Of a stretch of 37,628 nt of DNA, positions 8,524 to 16,391 are shown piece after piece. Position 1 is the first letter of the stretch; the number at the start of each line of letters is the position of its first letter. The notes under the pieces are model-generated. The model was given only the letters and a program-made list of their open reading frames with translations, was not told the DNA's origin and made no database searches. The translations under genes were made by a program, and so were the position numbers. The stretch is from Verrucomicrobiota bacterium (GTDB lineage: Bacteria > Verrucomicrobiota > Verrucomicrobiia > Verrucomicrobiales > Akkermansiaceae). The DNA lies in NCBI GenBank assembly GCA_026397725.1, contig JAPLUI010000399.1, forward strand, positions 1 through 37,628, read 5' to 3'.

Positions 8524-9203
8524 GGGTTTTTTCGTTGGAGGTGAAAGGCGAAGAGCAGGGCGGCAAGCCCCAGCAGGAGTGCGGTGCGAGGTTCGGGGAT
8601 CGGGTAATCCTTGATCTCGAGCATGCTGCCGAGCCAGACCTTGCTGAGCTGACCGTCGTCCTCGTTGGCGATGTCGATGAAAAGCTGGAGCGGGACGCCC
8701 TCCAGGGTGTGGATATCGGCATTGAGGAGGTAGTCGTGGACCAAGGGGAAGGTTTCGGGCGGGCCGATGGTGACCGGGCCCGGCGCGGTGCCGAAGGGGT
8801 CGGTGGTAGGACCGACGGCATCGACGAGCAGCAGCGTCATGGTGCCGGTGCCATCAAAGAGCGAGACCGTGAAGGAATCGTGGAAGGGACTGGTGCCGGT
8901 GCCGCTGGGGTCCGCAGTGCCGCTCATGAGCAGGAAGTGGAGCAGCAGGTTGTTTTCGTCGGCGGCGGGGGTGAACTGGAAGGCGAGGGTGGAGATGAAG
9001 GGGCCGGCGGCGAAGGTGCCGGTGGAGAACTCATAGAGCGGCGCGCCACCCATGGTGACGTCGGTGATCAAGGGAGCAACGGGATTGCCCAGGGTGTCGA
9101 TCGCCGAGCGGGAGAACTCCGTCAGCACGGTGGCCCCCGGCGCTTGCGCGAGGGTGAGAATCAGGGCGATGGAAGGTAAGGCGAGGCTTGGCATGCGTTT
9201 CAT
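8520..9203 (-). CDS. PEP-CTERM secreted protein preceding RHS gene
   Basis: A 227-residue secreted protein. The N-terminus (MKRMPSLALPSIALILTLAQ, then APGA) is a signal peptide. The body is rich in Thr, Gly, Asp and Leu and looks like a beta-sandwich without catalytic motifs that I recognise. The C-terminus has the exosortase sorting tripartite signal: IPEPRTALLL, a hydrophobic helix, then a short basic end (HLQRKNP). The exosortase/PEP-CTERM family places it at the outer surface after cleavage; that is knowledge of the family, and no exosortase gene is in the window. Its stop codon overlaps the RHS start by 4 bp, so the two are probably one transcript. Confidence 0.85.
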   Translation of the reverse strand: MKRMPSLALPSIALILTLAQAPGATVLTEFSRSAIDTLGNPVAPLITDVTMGGAPLYEFSTGTFAAGPFISTLAFQFTPAADENNLLLHFLLMSGTADPSGTGTSPFHDSFTVSLFDGTGTMTLLLVDAVGPTTDPFGTAPGPVTIGPPETFPLVHDYLLNADIHTLEGVPLQLFIDIANEDDGQLSKVWLGSMLEIKDYPIPEPRTALLLGLAALLFAFHLQRKNP

Positions 9204-9232
9204 GATGGTGGCTGGATGGTGGTGAGTTATTA

Positions 9233-9260
9233 TTAGGCGTTAGGCGTTAGGCGTTAGGTG
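9233..9260. repeat. Heptad array TTAGGCG x4
   Basis: Four tandem 7-bp units (TTAGGCG three times, then TTAGGTG) lie about 30 bp upstream of the PEP-CTERM start codon, probably in its leader or promoter. The remaining gap up to the AraC-type gene (9261-9429) shows only a 12-bp direct repeat (ATCCTTTGGATT) near 9412 and inside the end of that gene. Confidence 0.9.
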
Positions 9261-9429
9261 TGGGCTCGGGAGTTCCGGAGCGGAGGCGGGAGTGAGTGGG
9301 GCTGAGGTATTGGTTGCTCCGGTGGCTGGTTGATGCGGGAGGGTGAACGGGCGGTGAACCCGAACGCATGAAACAATCTAGGCCTGCCGCCGGGTTTCGC
9401 GCAATTGCGAATCCTTTGGATTTTCCCTT

Positions 9430-10431
9430 TCACGATCCTTTGGATTTCGGCTCGGGGACGCCGGGCGGGGTCTCACCGGACGTGTGGTTTTGCAGGGCGG
9501 CATCACGCCAGGCGGACGGCGAGATGCCGACACAGGTTTTGAAAACGTTGTCGAAGTGGCTCAGGCTGGAATAACCGGTGGCGGCGGCCACTTCGCAGAC
9601 GCGCCAGACCGGGTCGCGGAGGAGTTCCTTGGCCTTCGTCAGGCGGAGGTCGCCCAGGTAGCAGTGGAAGTTGACGCCCGTGGTGGTCGAGAAGAGGCGG
9701 GAAAGATAGGACGCGTTCATCCGCAGGGCGGCGGCGACATCGGCGAGGCCCAGCGGGCGACGCACGACATTGCGGTCGTGCGCGTTGTCGGCGTGCGCCG
9801 GAGTGGCGGGCAGCGGGTGCGGTGGCACGCACGGGAGGCGTACCTGCCGGAGCGCTTGATGCAGCACGCAGCGGGCGAGTTCGGCCGTCAGTGCCGCTTG
9901 CGCCTCGTGCAGGACTTGTCGCAGCAGGTGGACGGCCTGATCGAAGCGCGGCGACGGGGCGTCGGCCCGCAACGCGAGGGTGACCGGGCGCACCGAGTCG
10001 ACGAGCACCCCGGCCCAGAAGCAGGTGCAACCACAAGTGCCTTGCAAGTGGCGGCCTTGGTCGGGTGCCGTGTCCAAGGGTCGCCACAAGTCGCGCTGGC
10101 AGAGGGCACAGTCAACGGGAAGGTTGCGGCCGGTGCGGAACTTGGCCCGTGCCGCAGGGCACAACACCGGGAGCCGATCGGAATCTTGGAATTCGAGCGG
10201 ATCGTGCCAGAGCACATGCAGGCAGTGACCGGTAAGTTGCCGAAAGCGCTTGAGCAGCGGACGGTCCAGGTGGCCGATGAGGAAACTGCGGACTTCGGCC
10301 AGCACCAGATACCCCCCCGCCGCCGACCCGCTGGGCGGAACTTGCGCCGCCTGGGGTGAGTACTCCATGGCCGCCGCTGCGGGCGTGGTGCTGGTGCTTG
10401 GTATTTTCAAGGGGTCTCCAACGGTTAGCAT
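9430..10431 (-). CDS. AraC-family regulator with PocR-like Cys-rich sensory domain
   Basis: A transcriptional regulator of 333 residues if started at 10431. The C-terminal ~100 residues are an AraC/XylS double helix-turn-helix: LGLADVAAALRMNASYLSRL, then FHCYLGDLRLTKAKELL and VCEVAAATGYSSLSHFDNVF. The N-terminal half has a cysteine cluster (LPVDCALCQRDLW, GTCGCTCFWAGVL) resembling the PocR ligand-binding domain. I chose ATG 10431 because GGAG lies 4 nt upstream; an upstream in-frame ATG at 10533 would add 34 residues. The gene is divergent from the outer-membrane transporter at 10854, an arrangement that often means local control. The ligand is unknown. Confidence 0.85.
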   Translation of the reverse strand: MLTVGDPLKIPSTSTTPAAAAMEYSPQAAQVPPSGSAAGGYLVLAEVRSFLIGHLDRPLLKRFRQLTGHCLHVLWHDPLEFQDSDRLPVLCPAARAKFRTGRNLPVDCALCQRDLWRPLDTAPDQGRHLQGTCGCTCFWAGVLVDSVRPVTLALRADAPSPRFDQAVHLLRQVLHEAQAALTAELARCVLHQALRQVRLPCVPPHPLPATPAHADNAHDRNVVRRPLGLADVAAALRMNASYLSRLFSTTTGVNFHCYLGDLRLTKAKELLRDPVWRVCEVAAATGYSSLSHFDNVFKTCVGISPSAWRDAALQNHTSGETPPGVPEPKSKGS

Positions 10432-10659
10432 GCGGCTCCGGCGTGGCTGCGGACCATCCTCAGCCAGCGCCGCGCCGCTTGGCTCTGGGCAATCCCGGGG
10501 TGGTGCCCATGGCCAAGCCACCAGTCTAGCCAACTCTCAGATTCTGGCAAGCAGATTTTTGCGCCAATTTTCGGACCCGCGGCGGATCTTGGCACTGGAG
10601 GATTTGGCGGCGGGCAGGTATGGGGGGGCGAAAACCCAAACGCCTTTCGCCAAGCGTGG

Positions 10660-10676
10660 CACTGTCCGCGACAGTG
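10660..10676. promoter_or_regulatory. Perfect 17-bp palindrome, candidate operator
   Basis: CACTGTC-CGC-GACAGTG is a perfect inverted repeat with a 3-bp centre. It lies in the 420-bp gap between the divergent AraC-type gene and the outer-membrane transporter. Placement and symmetry suit a dimeric repressor or activator site. I see no clear -35/-10 pair beside it. The rest of this gap (10432-10853) shows no further gene. Confidence 0.4.
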
Positions 10677-10853
10677 TCACCACCCGTTTTGCCAGCAACC
10701 CATCAGGGCTTGGTGATGTGGAGGCGGCCTAGCAATTTGCCGGCCACCGCGTTGGACTGCGGGATGCTGATGGTCATGTCATCCGGCGGCGTTCTTCCGC
10801 CTGGGCCTGGCGCGGGCTTGCCAGGAAGCCGGCCGGGTGATATGCTTTGCGGC

Positions 10854-11798
10854 ATGACGCGCAGCGAACCAATGAAGCAGCAGCAACGGACGGGTGGCGG
10901 CCACTTGGCATGGCTGCTGCTGGTCTTGACCACCGCCGGCCACGCCCAGGATCTCGAGCCGCGCCGGTGGAGCCATTTGCCGCTCGGCACTGACTTTGCC
11001 GGGCTCGGCTATGCGTACAGCGAGGGCGACATCGCCTTCGACCCGGTGCTGCGCATCGAGGACGGCACGGTCGAGATGCATTCCATGGGGGCCAAGTACA
11101 TCCACAGCTTCAGTTTGTTGGACAAGTCGGCGCGTTTCGACTTGCTGCAGACCTTTCAAAGCGGGAGTTGGAGCGGCGTGCTCAATGGCGTGCCGACTGC
11201 CGTCGAGCGCAGCGGCTGGGCCGACACCACCTTGCGTTTCGCCGTGAACCTGTATGGCGCGCCGCCGCTGAGTGGCAAGGAATTTGCCGAGTACCGGGCG
11301 GCCCATGCGGATTGCGAGACGATCGTGGGTGCCGGGCTGGCGGTGGTGTTGCCCACCGGCGAGTATTTCGACGACAAGCTGATCAACCTGGGCGGCAACC
11401 GCTGCGTCGCGCGGCCCCAGTTGGGCATCGTCCACAGCCGCGGCAAATGGACGATGGAATTGACCGGGGCCGCGTCGTTCTATGATGCCAACGACGACTT
11501 CTGGAACGGCAACCGACTCGAACAGGACCCGCTGGGCTCGCTGGAAAGCCACCTGATCTACACCGTCCGCCCCGGATGGTGGCTGGGCGGCAGCGCCGGC
11601 TATGACTTCGGTGGCCGCTCGAGCATCAACGGCGCGGAGAAAAACGACCGCCGGAACCAGCTCTCATGGGCTCTCACCGTGGGTGCCGCCATCACGCCCC
11701 AAGTCGGGCTCAAGCTTTCGTACCTGGGCACCCGCACCCAGGAGAAGGTTGGCACCAACCTCGACACCATCGCGGTCGCGATCTCGGTGTTGTGGTGA
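10854..11798 (+). CDS. Outer-membrane transporter (MetA-phenol-degradation family type)
   Basis: A 314-residue beta-barrel protein. The N-terminus has a basic start (MTRSEPMKQQQR), a hydrophobic stretch and an AHA-QD signal-cleavage-like site near residue 34. The rest shows alternating beta-strand patterns: a central GAGLAVVLPTGEYFDDKLIN block, which I associate with the PF13557-like transporter family, and a final strand ending in an aromatic residue (AVAISVLW). A second ATG at 10872 is equally possible; neither has a good Shine-Dalgarno site. The protein probably sits in the outer membrane and passes small hydrophobic compounds. That role is by family only. It may be controlled by the divergent AraC-type regulator. 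Confidence 0.7.
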   Translation: MTRSEPMKQQQRTGGGHLAWLLLVLTTAGHAQDLEPRRWSHLPLGTDFAGLGYAYSEGDIAFDPVLRIEDGTVEMHSMGAKYIHSFSLLDKSARFDLLQTFQSGSWSGVLNGVPTAVERSGWADTTLRFAVNLYGAPPLSGKEFAEYRAAHADCETIVGAGLAVVLPTGEYFDDKLINLGGNRCVARPQLGIVHSRGKWTMELTGAASFYDANDDFWNGNRLEQDPLGSLESHLIYTVRPGWWLGGSAGYDFGGRSSINGAEKNDRRNQLSWALTVGAAITPQVGLKLSYLGTRTQEKVGTNLDTIAVAISVLW

Positions 11799-11831
11799 TG
11801 GCACAGAGGCATCCCCATCCGCTTGCCATCA

Positions 11832-11850
11832 CAGGCTGGCAGCCTGATTT
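11832..11850 (+). terminator. Weak stem-loop after the outer-membrane gene
   Basis: CAGGCT-GGC-AGCCTG forms a 6-bp stem with a 3-nt loop followed by ATTTCCT. The U-tract is poor, so it is only a possible terminator. The gap 11799-12031 shows no gene. Confidence 0.25.
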
Positions 11851-12031
11851 CCTATCAGCAAGCGCTAACCGAACGGTATCAGGCGTCGCGGCAGGCGTCG
11901 ATTATGTGGCGGGGGGCTGCAAGCGGGTGCCCGGCATCACAGGAGACAAGCTTCCCACGCGCGTCACGGCGCCCTGGCAGCGCCATGCCGACGAGGCATG
12001 GCCGGGCGCGGCGGTGCAGGCATTTGCCGGG

Positions 12032-13213
12032 TCAGACCAAGCGCACGGCATGTTTCTTGGAGAGCTTGAGCACGTCGCCGGACTTGAGGGTCACCGTGGC
12101 GGTGGGGTCGGTGAGTTTCTCGCCGTTGAGTTGGACCGAGCCGGTGGTGATGAATTGTTTGCGCAACTCGCTGTTGGATTTCTGCATGCCGAAGGCGGAG
12201 CTGAAGGCATGGGCACTGAGGCCGAGCACGCTGAGGTCCGCGGGCAGGTTGGCCAGGAGGATTTCCGGTAGCTCGGCAGCCGCCAAATCCTTCTTGGAAA
12301 ACCGCGTGTTCCAGTCGGCACGGGCAGCCGTGGCCGCCGCCGCGCCGTGATAGCGGCCGGTGAGCTTCTCAGCGAGGGCTTTCTTGGCATCCATCGGGTG
12401 CCCGGCCGGGTCGCGGGTCTCACCTAACAACAACAGGTGGTACCGGTCCATCAGCTCGTCGGAAACACTCATGAGCTTGCCAAACATGGCTTGCGGCGGG
12501 TCGTTGACACCGACGTAGTTGTCATAGGATTTCGACATCTTGCGGACGCCGTCGAGACCTTCCAACAAGGGCAGGACCATCACGACCTGTTGGGGCTGGC
12601 CCTCCTCCTTCTGGAGGTCGCGGCCGACGAGGATGTTGAAGAGTTGATCGGTGCCGCCGATTTCCACATCGGCGCGGATTTCCACGGAATCCCAGCCTTG
12701 CATGAGCGGGTATTGGAGTTCGTGGAGGCGGATTTCCTGGCAGGCCTCGAGGCGGTTGCGGAAGTCCTCGCGCTGGAGCATCTGCTGGAGGGTGACGCGG
12801 GCGTTGAGCCGGAGGATTGCCTCGTAGGTCATCTGGCGGAACCAATCGCCGTTGTACACAATCTCGGTGTGTGCTCGGTCGAGGATCTTGAAGGCCTGGT
12901 CGGTATAGGTGGCGGCGTTGGCCAGCACTTCGTCGCGGGTGAGCGGCGGGCGGGTGACCGAGCGGCCCGAGGGATCGCCCACGGTGGCGGTGAAGTCGCC
13001 GATGAGCAGCACCGCCTGATGCCCGAGAAGCTGGAACTGCCGGAGTTTCTCCAGTGCCACGGTGTGGCCGAGGTGGAGGTCCGGGGCGGTGGGGTCCACG
13101 CCGAGTTTGATCCGCAGTGGACGGCCGAGTCGGAGTTTCTCCAACAGCTCGTTTTCGGAAAGCACCTTGGCGGTGCCGGCGGTGAGGTGGGTGAGTTGGT
13201 GTTCTGGGGACAT
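12032..13213 (-). CDS. tyrS: Tyrosyl-tRNA synthetase
   Basis: A class I aminoacyl-tRNA synthetase of 393 residues that charges tRNA-Tyr in the cytoplasm. Visible motifs are the HIGH equivalent HLGHTVAL (near residue 47), the tyrosine-pocket region DVEIGGTDQLFNILVGRDL, and KMSKSYDNYVG near residue 226. The C-terminal 65 residues (SSAFGMQKSNSELRKQFITT, then GDVLKLSKKHAVRL) form the S4-like RNA-binding domain. The motif set and length fit the TyrRS subgroup with KMSKS. It is divergent from the ABC cluster across a 285-bp gap (13214-13498) that shows no gene or clear promoter. Confidence 0.97.
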   Translation of the reverse strand: MSPEHQLTHLTAGTAKVLSENELLEKLRLGRPLRIKLGVDPTAPDLHLGHTVALEKLRQFQLLGHQAVLLIGDFTATVGDPSGRSVTRPPLTRDEVLANAATYTDQAFKILDRAHTEIVYNGDWFRQMTYEAILRLNARVTLQQMLQREDFRNRLEACQEIRLHELQYPLMQGWDSVEIRADVEIGGTDQLFNILVGRDLQKEEGQPQQVVMVLPLLEGLDGVRKMSKSYDNYVGVNDPPQAMFGKLMSVSDELMDRYHLLLLGETRDPAGHPMDAKKALAEKLTGRYHGAAAATAARADWNTRFSKKDLAAAELPEILLANLPADLSVLGLSAHAFSSAFGMQKSNSELRKQFITTGSVQLNGEKLTDPTATVTLKSGDVLKLSKKHAVRLV

Positions 13214-13498
13214 GGGGGTGGGTGCTTCGCACCAGTGATGGGTGATCAGGTATCGGGGATCTGGGACGCGCGGGGGGGCATGGCGGCAAGCGGCGGTGAG
13301 GTGCGACCCAGGTCAGGCGGGCGGGTCGGCAGCATGCCTTGGCTGACACGCCTCTGCCAAGCGTGAAACTGGCGCAGGGCCGACAAGCGACCAAATAGTC
13401 AGGCAAGCAATGGGTGAATTCTGCTTCAGGTCCGCAGTTTTTGATTGATTGTTCGCTGGTCCCCTGATTTTATCGGCGCAACCCCATCTGCAACCGCC

Positions 13499-15241
13499 AT
13501 GAATGATGATGCCCGCCCCAAACCGTTGTTTTTCGTTGTCCTCGCCTGTGTCGTCCTTGGCCTGGTCGCCTATGGCTTTCGCGCGGTGCTGTTCCCCAAG
13601 GACCCATCGGCGAAACCAGGGTCGATTTCCAAGGAGGAATTGACCGGTGCCAAAGGCGTCGAGGCCGCGGATTCGAACGTGCCGACCACGGTCAAGGAAT
13701 ACGTCTTCAAGCCGAGCGAGAAGCTGCCGCCGATCAAGCAAACCAGCGGCTATGACCCGATGAACGCCCGCACGGTGAAGTTCGCGCTCAACGTCTGGGC
13801 CGGTTGGGCGCCGATCATTTTGCAGAACGAGGGTGCCAGCGCCGGGAAAGTCTGGACCACTCCCGGCGGCGAACCCTTCAAGGTGGAACTGGTGTTGATC
13901 GACAACCCGGTCACCATGCGCGACGCCTACGCTTCCGGCAAGGTCCACATCGGCTGGGCGACGCTGGACATGCTGCCGCTGTTCATGGATCAACTCAAGA
14001 AGGACCCGCGCATCATGCCGCGGGTGTTCCAACAGGTGGACTTTTCCAACGGCGGTGACGGCATCGTGATCCGCCGCAATGCCGCCCGCGACCCTAACAA
14101 CCCGACGATCGCCGATTTGAAGGGCAAGACGGTCGTGCTCGCCCAGAATTCGCCGTCCGAGTACTTCCTGCTCAACGCGCTGGTCAACGGCGGCGTGCAG
14201 CCCGGCGAGGTGACTTTCAAATACACCGAGGACGCGTTCCAGGCCGCCTTCGCCTTCAACAGCGAAAAAAGCTTCGCCGCCTGCGTGTCATGGGCGCCGG
14301 ACATCTACAACCTCAGCAAGATCAAGGGCAACCACCTGCTGGTAAGCACCGCCACCGCCAACAAGTTGATCGCCGACGTCTGGTTCGCCCGCGGCGACTT
14401 CGCCCGCGACCACCGCGACATCTGCGAGGGCTTGGTGCGCGGCATCTTCGAGGGCATGGAGAAAATGAAAGCCGAGGACGGCAAGAAGAAGGCCGCCGCC
14501 CACATGGCCAAGCTCTATAGCATTCCGGAGGCCGATACGCTGGGCATGCTCGGTGACGCGCACTCGACGAACTATGCGGAAAACCGCGAGTTCTTCATGA
14601 ACCAGAACAACCCCGCCAACTTCGAGCGCACCTGGAACACGGCCTATCTGCTCTATCGGAAAATGAACCGCATCACCCAGGCAGTGCCCTTTGATCAGGT
14701 GATGGATTTCTCCATCATCCAGAAACTGGAAGGCGAGGAACCCTATAAGTCCAGCCGCAACGAATATCAGATCAACTTCGCGGCCAAGACGGTGCAGACG
14801 ATCAAGGCCGAAGGCACGGAAATCCTGACCAAGGTGGTCACGCTGCATTTCTTTCCGAATTCGTGTGACCTGCGCAAGACCATCATCGTCCGGGAAAACG
14901 GCAAGGACCTCGAGAAACCCTACGAACCGGGCGTGGACGCCGTGCTCGAGGAAGTCGGCAAGCTCGCCGGCCAATACGGCGCCGCCAACATCGTGGTGGA
15001 AGGCCACGCCGACTCGTCCATGAGGGGGCAGGTGAGCCCGCAGAAGGTCAAGGATCTCTCCGCCGACCGCGCCGCCGCAGTGAAGACCGAATTGCTCAGG
15101 AAATTCCCGCAGTTCAACCCCAACCAGTTTTCCACCGAGGGCATCGGCTGGGAACGGCCCTTTGACCCGAACGATCCTAACAACCACGCGCTCAACCGGC
15201 GGGTGGAGATCACGGTGATCGCGCTGGAGAATCCCGAGTGA
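13499..15241 (+). CDS. ABC substrate-binding protein fused to OmpA domain
   Basis: A two-domain envelope protein of 580 residues. One transmembrane helix near the N-terminus (FFVVLACVVLGLVAYGF) anchors it. Residues about 75-410 are a periplasmic binding protein of the NMT1/SsuA/TauA type (FALNVWAGWAPIILQ near residue 83; IDNPVTMRDAYASGKVHIGW; LKGKTVVLAQNSPSEYFLLN). The C-terminal ~130 residues are an OmpA/MotB-type peptidoglycan-binding domain (NIVVEGHADSSMRG, LSADRAAAVKTELL, NHALNRRVEITVIA). OmpA domains hold peptidoglycan, so the binding protein is probably tied to both inner membrane and wall. It is first in a run of five same-strand genes. The start ATG follows AACCGCC, without a good Shine-Dalgarno site. 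The substrate cannot be told from sequence; the family suggests a small organic anion or sulfonate. Confidence 0.88.
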   Translation: MNDDARPKPLFFVVLACVVLGLVAYGFRAVLFPKDPSAKPGSISKEELTGAKGVEAADSNVPTTVKEYVFKPSEKLPPIKQTSGYDPMNARTVKFALNVWAGWAPIILQNEGASAGKVWTTPGGEPFKVELVLIDNPVTMRDAYASGKVHIGWATLDMLPLFMDQLKKDPRIMPRVFQQVDFSNGGDGIVIRRNAARDPNNPTIADLKGKTVVLAQNSPSEYFLLNALVNGGVQPGEVTFKYTEDAFQAAFAFNSEKSFAACVSWAPDIYNLSKIKGNHLLVSTATANKLIADVWFARGDFARDHRDICEGLVRGIFEGMEKMKAEDGKKKAAAHMAKLYSIPEADTLGMLGDAHSTNYAENREFFMNQNNPANFERTWNTAYLLYRKMNRITQAVPFDQVMDFSIIQKLEGEEPYKSSRNEYQINFAAKTVQTIKAEGTEILTKVVTLHFFPNSCDLRKTIIVRENGKDLEKPYEPGVDAVLEEVGKLAGQYGAANIVVEGHADSSMRGQVSPQKVKDLSADRAAAVKTELLRKFPQFNPNQFSTEGIGWERPFDPNDPNNHALNRRVEITVIALENPE

Positions 15242-15272
15242 GCACGGGGATGACGCCGCTTCGGACCAAGCA

Positions 15273-15357
15273 AACCACTGCAACACTGATGGCCACTGAG
15301 ATCACTGAAACCATGCTCAAATCAGTGACCTCAGTGGTTCTCAGTTCATCAGTGGTT
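15273..15357. repeat. 36-bp imperfect inverted repeat in SBP-permease gap
   Basis: Arms 15273-15308 and 15322-15357 match at 28 of 36 positions when one is reversed. Both are built from AACCACTG and CACTGA blocks. A related block (CACTGATGGCCGTCACTGAG) appears at 32911-32930, so it belongs to a dispersed family. In the cluster mRNA it would form a long hairpin between gene 1 and gene 2 and may lower expression of the transport genes relative to the binding protein. Confidence 0.8.
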
Positions 15358-15371
15358 GCCAAATCCTACAC

Positions 15372-16391
15372 ATGGGAATGAACTTCAAGACTTGGTGGAA
15401 ACGGTTGCAAACCATTCGTGACGCACCGGGCTACGGCGAAGGCCTGGGGTTCGGCGCGGCTTGCATCGGCTGCGTGCTCTGCGTGTGGTGGCTGCTCACC
15501 GTCGGCGAGGGCGACGCCCGGCTGCTGGATGCCTACACGCTGCCCAGTCCGCGGGAGACCTTCGCCTCGCTGCCGACACTGTGGCAGCGCGAGTTGTCCC
15601 GCAGCATCGTGATTTCCCTGGTCCGCGTGTTAGGTGGTTTCCTGCTGGCGGCGGCCATCGGCGTGCCGCTGGGAGTGGTGGCCGGCAGTTACCTGCGGGT
15701 GAACGCGTTTTTCAAACCCTTGGTGATCTTCGGGCGGAGCATCCCCATTGCGGCCCTGATTCCGCTGACGATGGTGTGGTTCGGCCTCGGCGAGTTCAAC
15801 AAGGTGATGTTCATCTTTCTGGCCACCATTGCCTTTGTGATCTTCGACACCGTGAACACGGTGCATGCCGTGCCCGACCGCTTCATCGATACCGCCTACA
15901 CGCTCGGAGCCCGTGGCTCGCGGGAAAAAGGCGCGCGCATCGCCACCCTCGCCGGGGTGATTTACGGGCTGCTGATCATGCTCGGCTGGCATTTGATGCG
16001 TGACGACACCGCCAGAACGCTGGCCACCGAGTTGTCCTGCGCCAAGGCCTGGGGTCGCTTCGCGGCCGGGTTTGTGGTGGGCTTCGGCCTGTGGTTCCCG
16101 ATCGCCGGCCACCAGGTGCTGCGCAAGGTCATCCTGCCGCTGGCCCTGCCAGACATCGTCAACAGCCTGCGCCTGATCTTCGGCCTGGCCTTCGGCTACA
16201 TCATGCTGGCCGAGGTGATCAATGCCAAGACCGGCATCGGCGCCCTCATCATCAACAGCCAGCGCCGTGGCTATCAGGAACACATCTTTCTCTGCCTGTT
16301 CATCATCACCCTGCTGGCCTGGGGCATCGACCGCGCCATCATGCTGCTGCAACGGCAGCTTTTCCCACATCTCAAACATGGCGAAAATTGA
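15372..16391 (+). CDS. ABC permease with insertion in the EAA loop
   Basis: An inner-membrane permease of the SsuC/TauC type (BPD_transp_1), 339 residues. N-terminal helix near residues 26-43, then PSPRETFASLPTLW typical of the family, and core helices around SLVRVLGGFLLAAAIGVPLG, IPIAALIPLTMVWFGLG and VMFIFLATIAFVIFDTV. The EAA coupling loop begins at DTAYTLGARGSREKGARIAT, but instead of the direct ...VLPAALP continuation there are about 54 extra residues (about 193-246), with two hydrophobic stretches (GVIYGLLIMLGWHLM and FAAGFVVGFGLWFPIAG). The loop then resumes as HQVLRKVILPLALPDIVNSL. ATG 15378 is an alternative start. The ATPase gene overlaps its end by 14 bp, so the two form a transport complex. 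Confidence 0.9.
   Translation: MGMNFKTWWKRLQTIRDAPGYGEGLGFGAACIGCVLCVWWLLTVGEGDARLLDAYTLPSPRETFASLPTLWQRELSRSIVISLVRVLGGFLLAAAIGVPLGVVAGSYLRVNAFFKPLVIFGRSIPIAALIPLTMVWFGLGEFNKVMFIFLATIAFVIFDTVNTVHAVPDRFIDTAYTLGARGSREKGARIATLAGVIYGLLIMLGWHLMRDDTARTLATELSCAKAWGRFAAGFVVGFGLWFPIAGHQVLRKVILPLALPDIVNSLRLIFGLAFGYIMLAEVINAKTGIGALIINSQRRGYQEHIFLCLFIITLLAWGIDRAIMLLQRQLFPHLKHGEN

Noticed and set aside
9233..9260. GTTAGGC units as integron attC core sites
   Set aside because: GTTAGGC fits the GTTRRRY core, and an integrase relic is near, but no paired arms with an attC-like centre are seen and GTTAG also occurs inside core genes.
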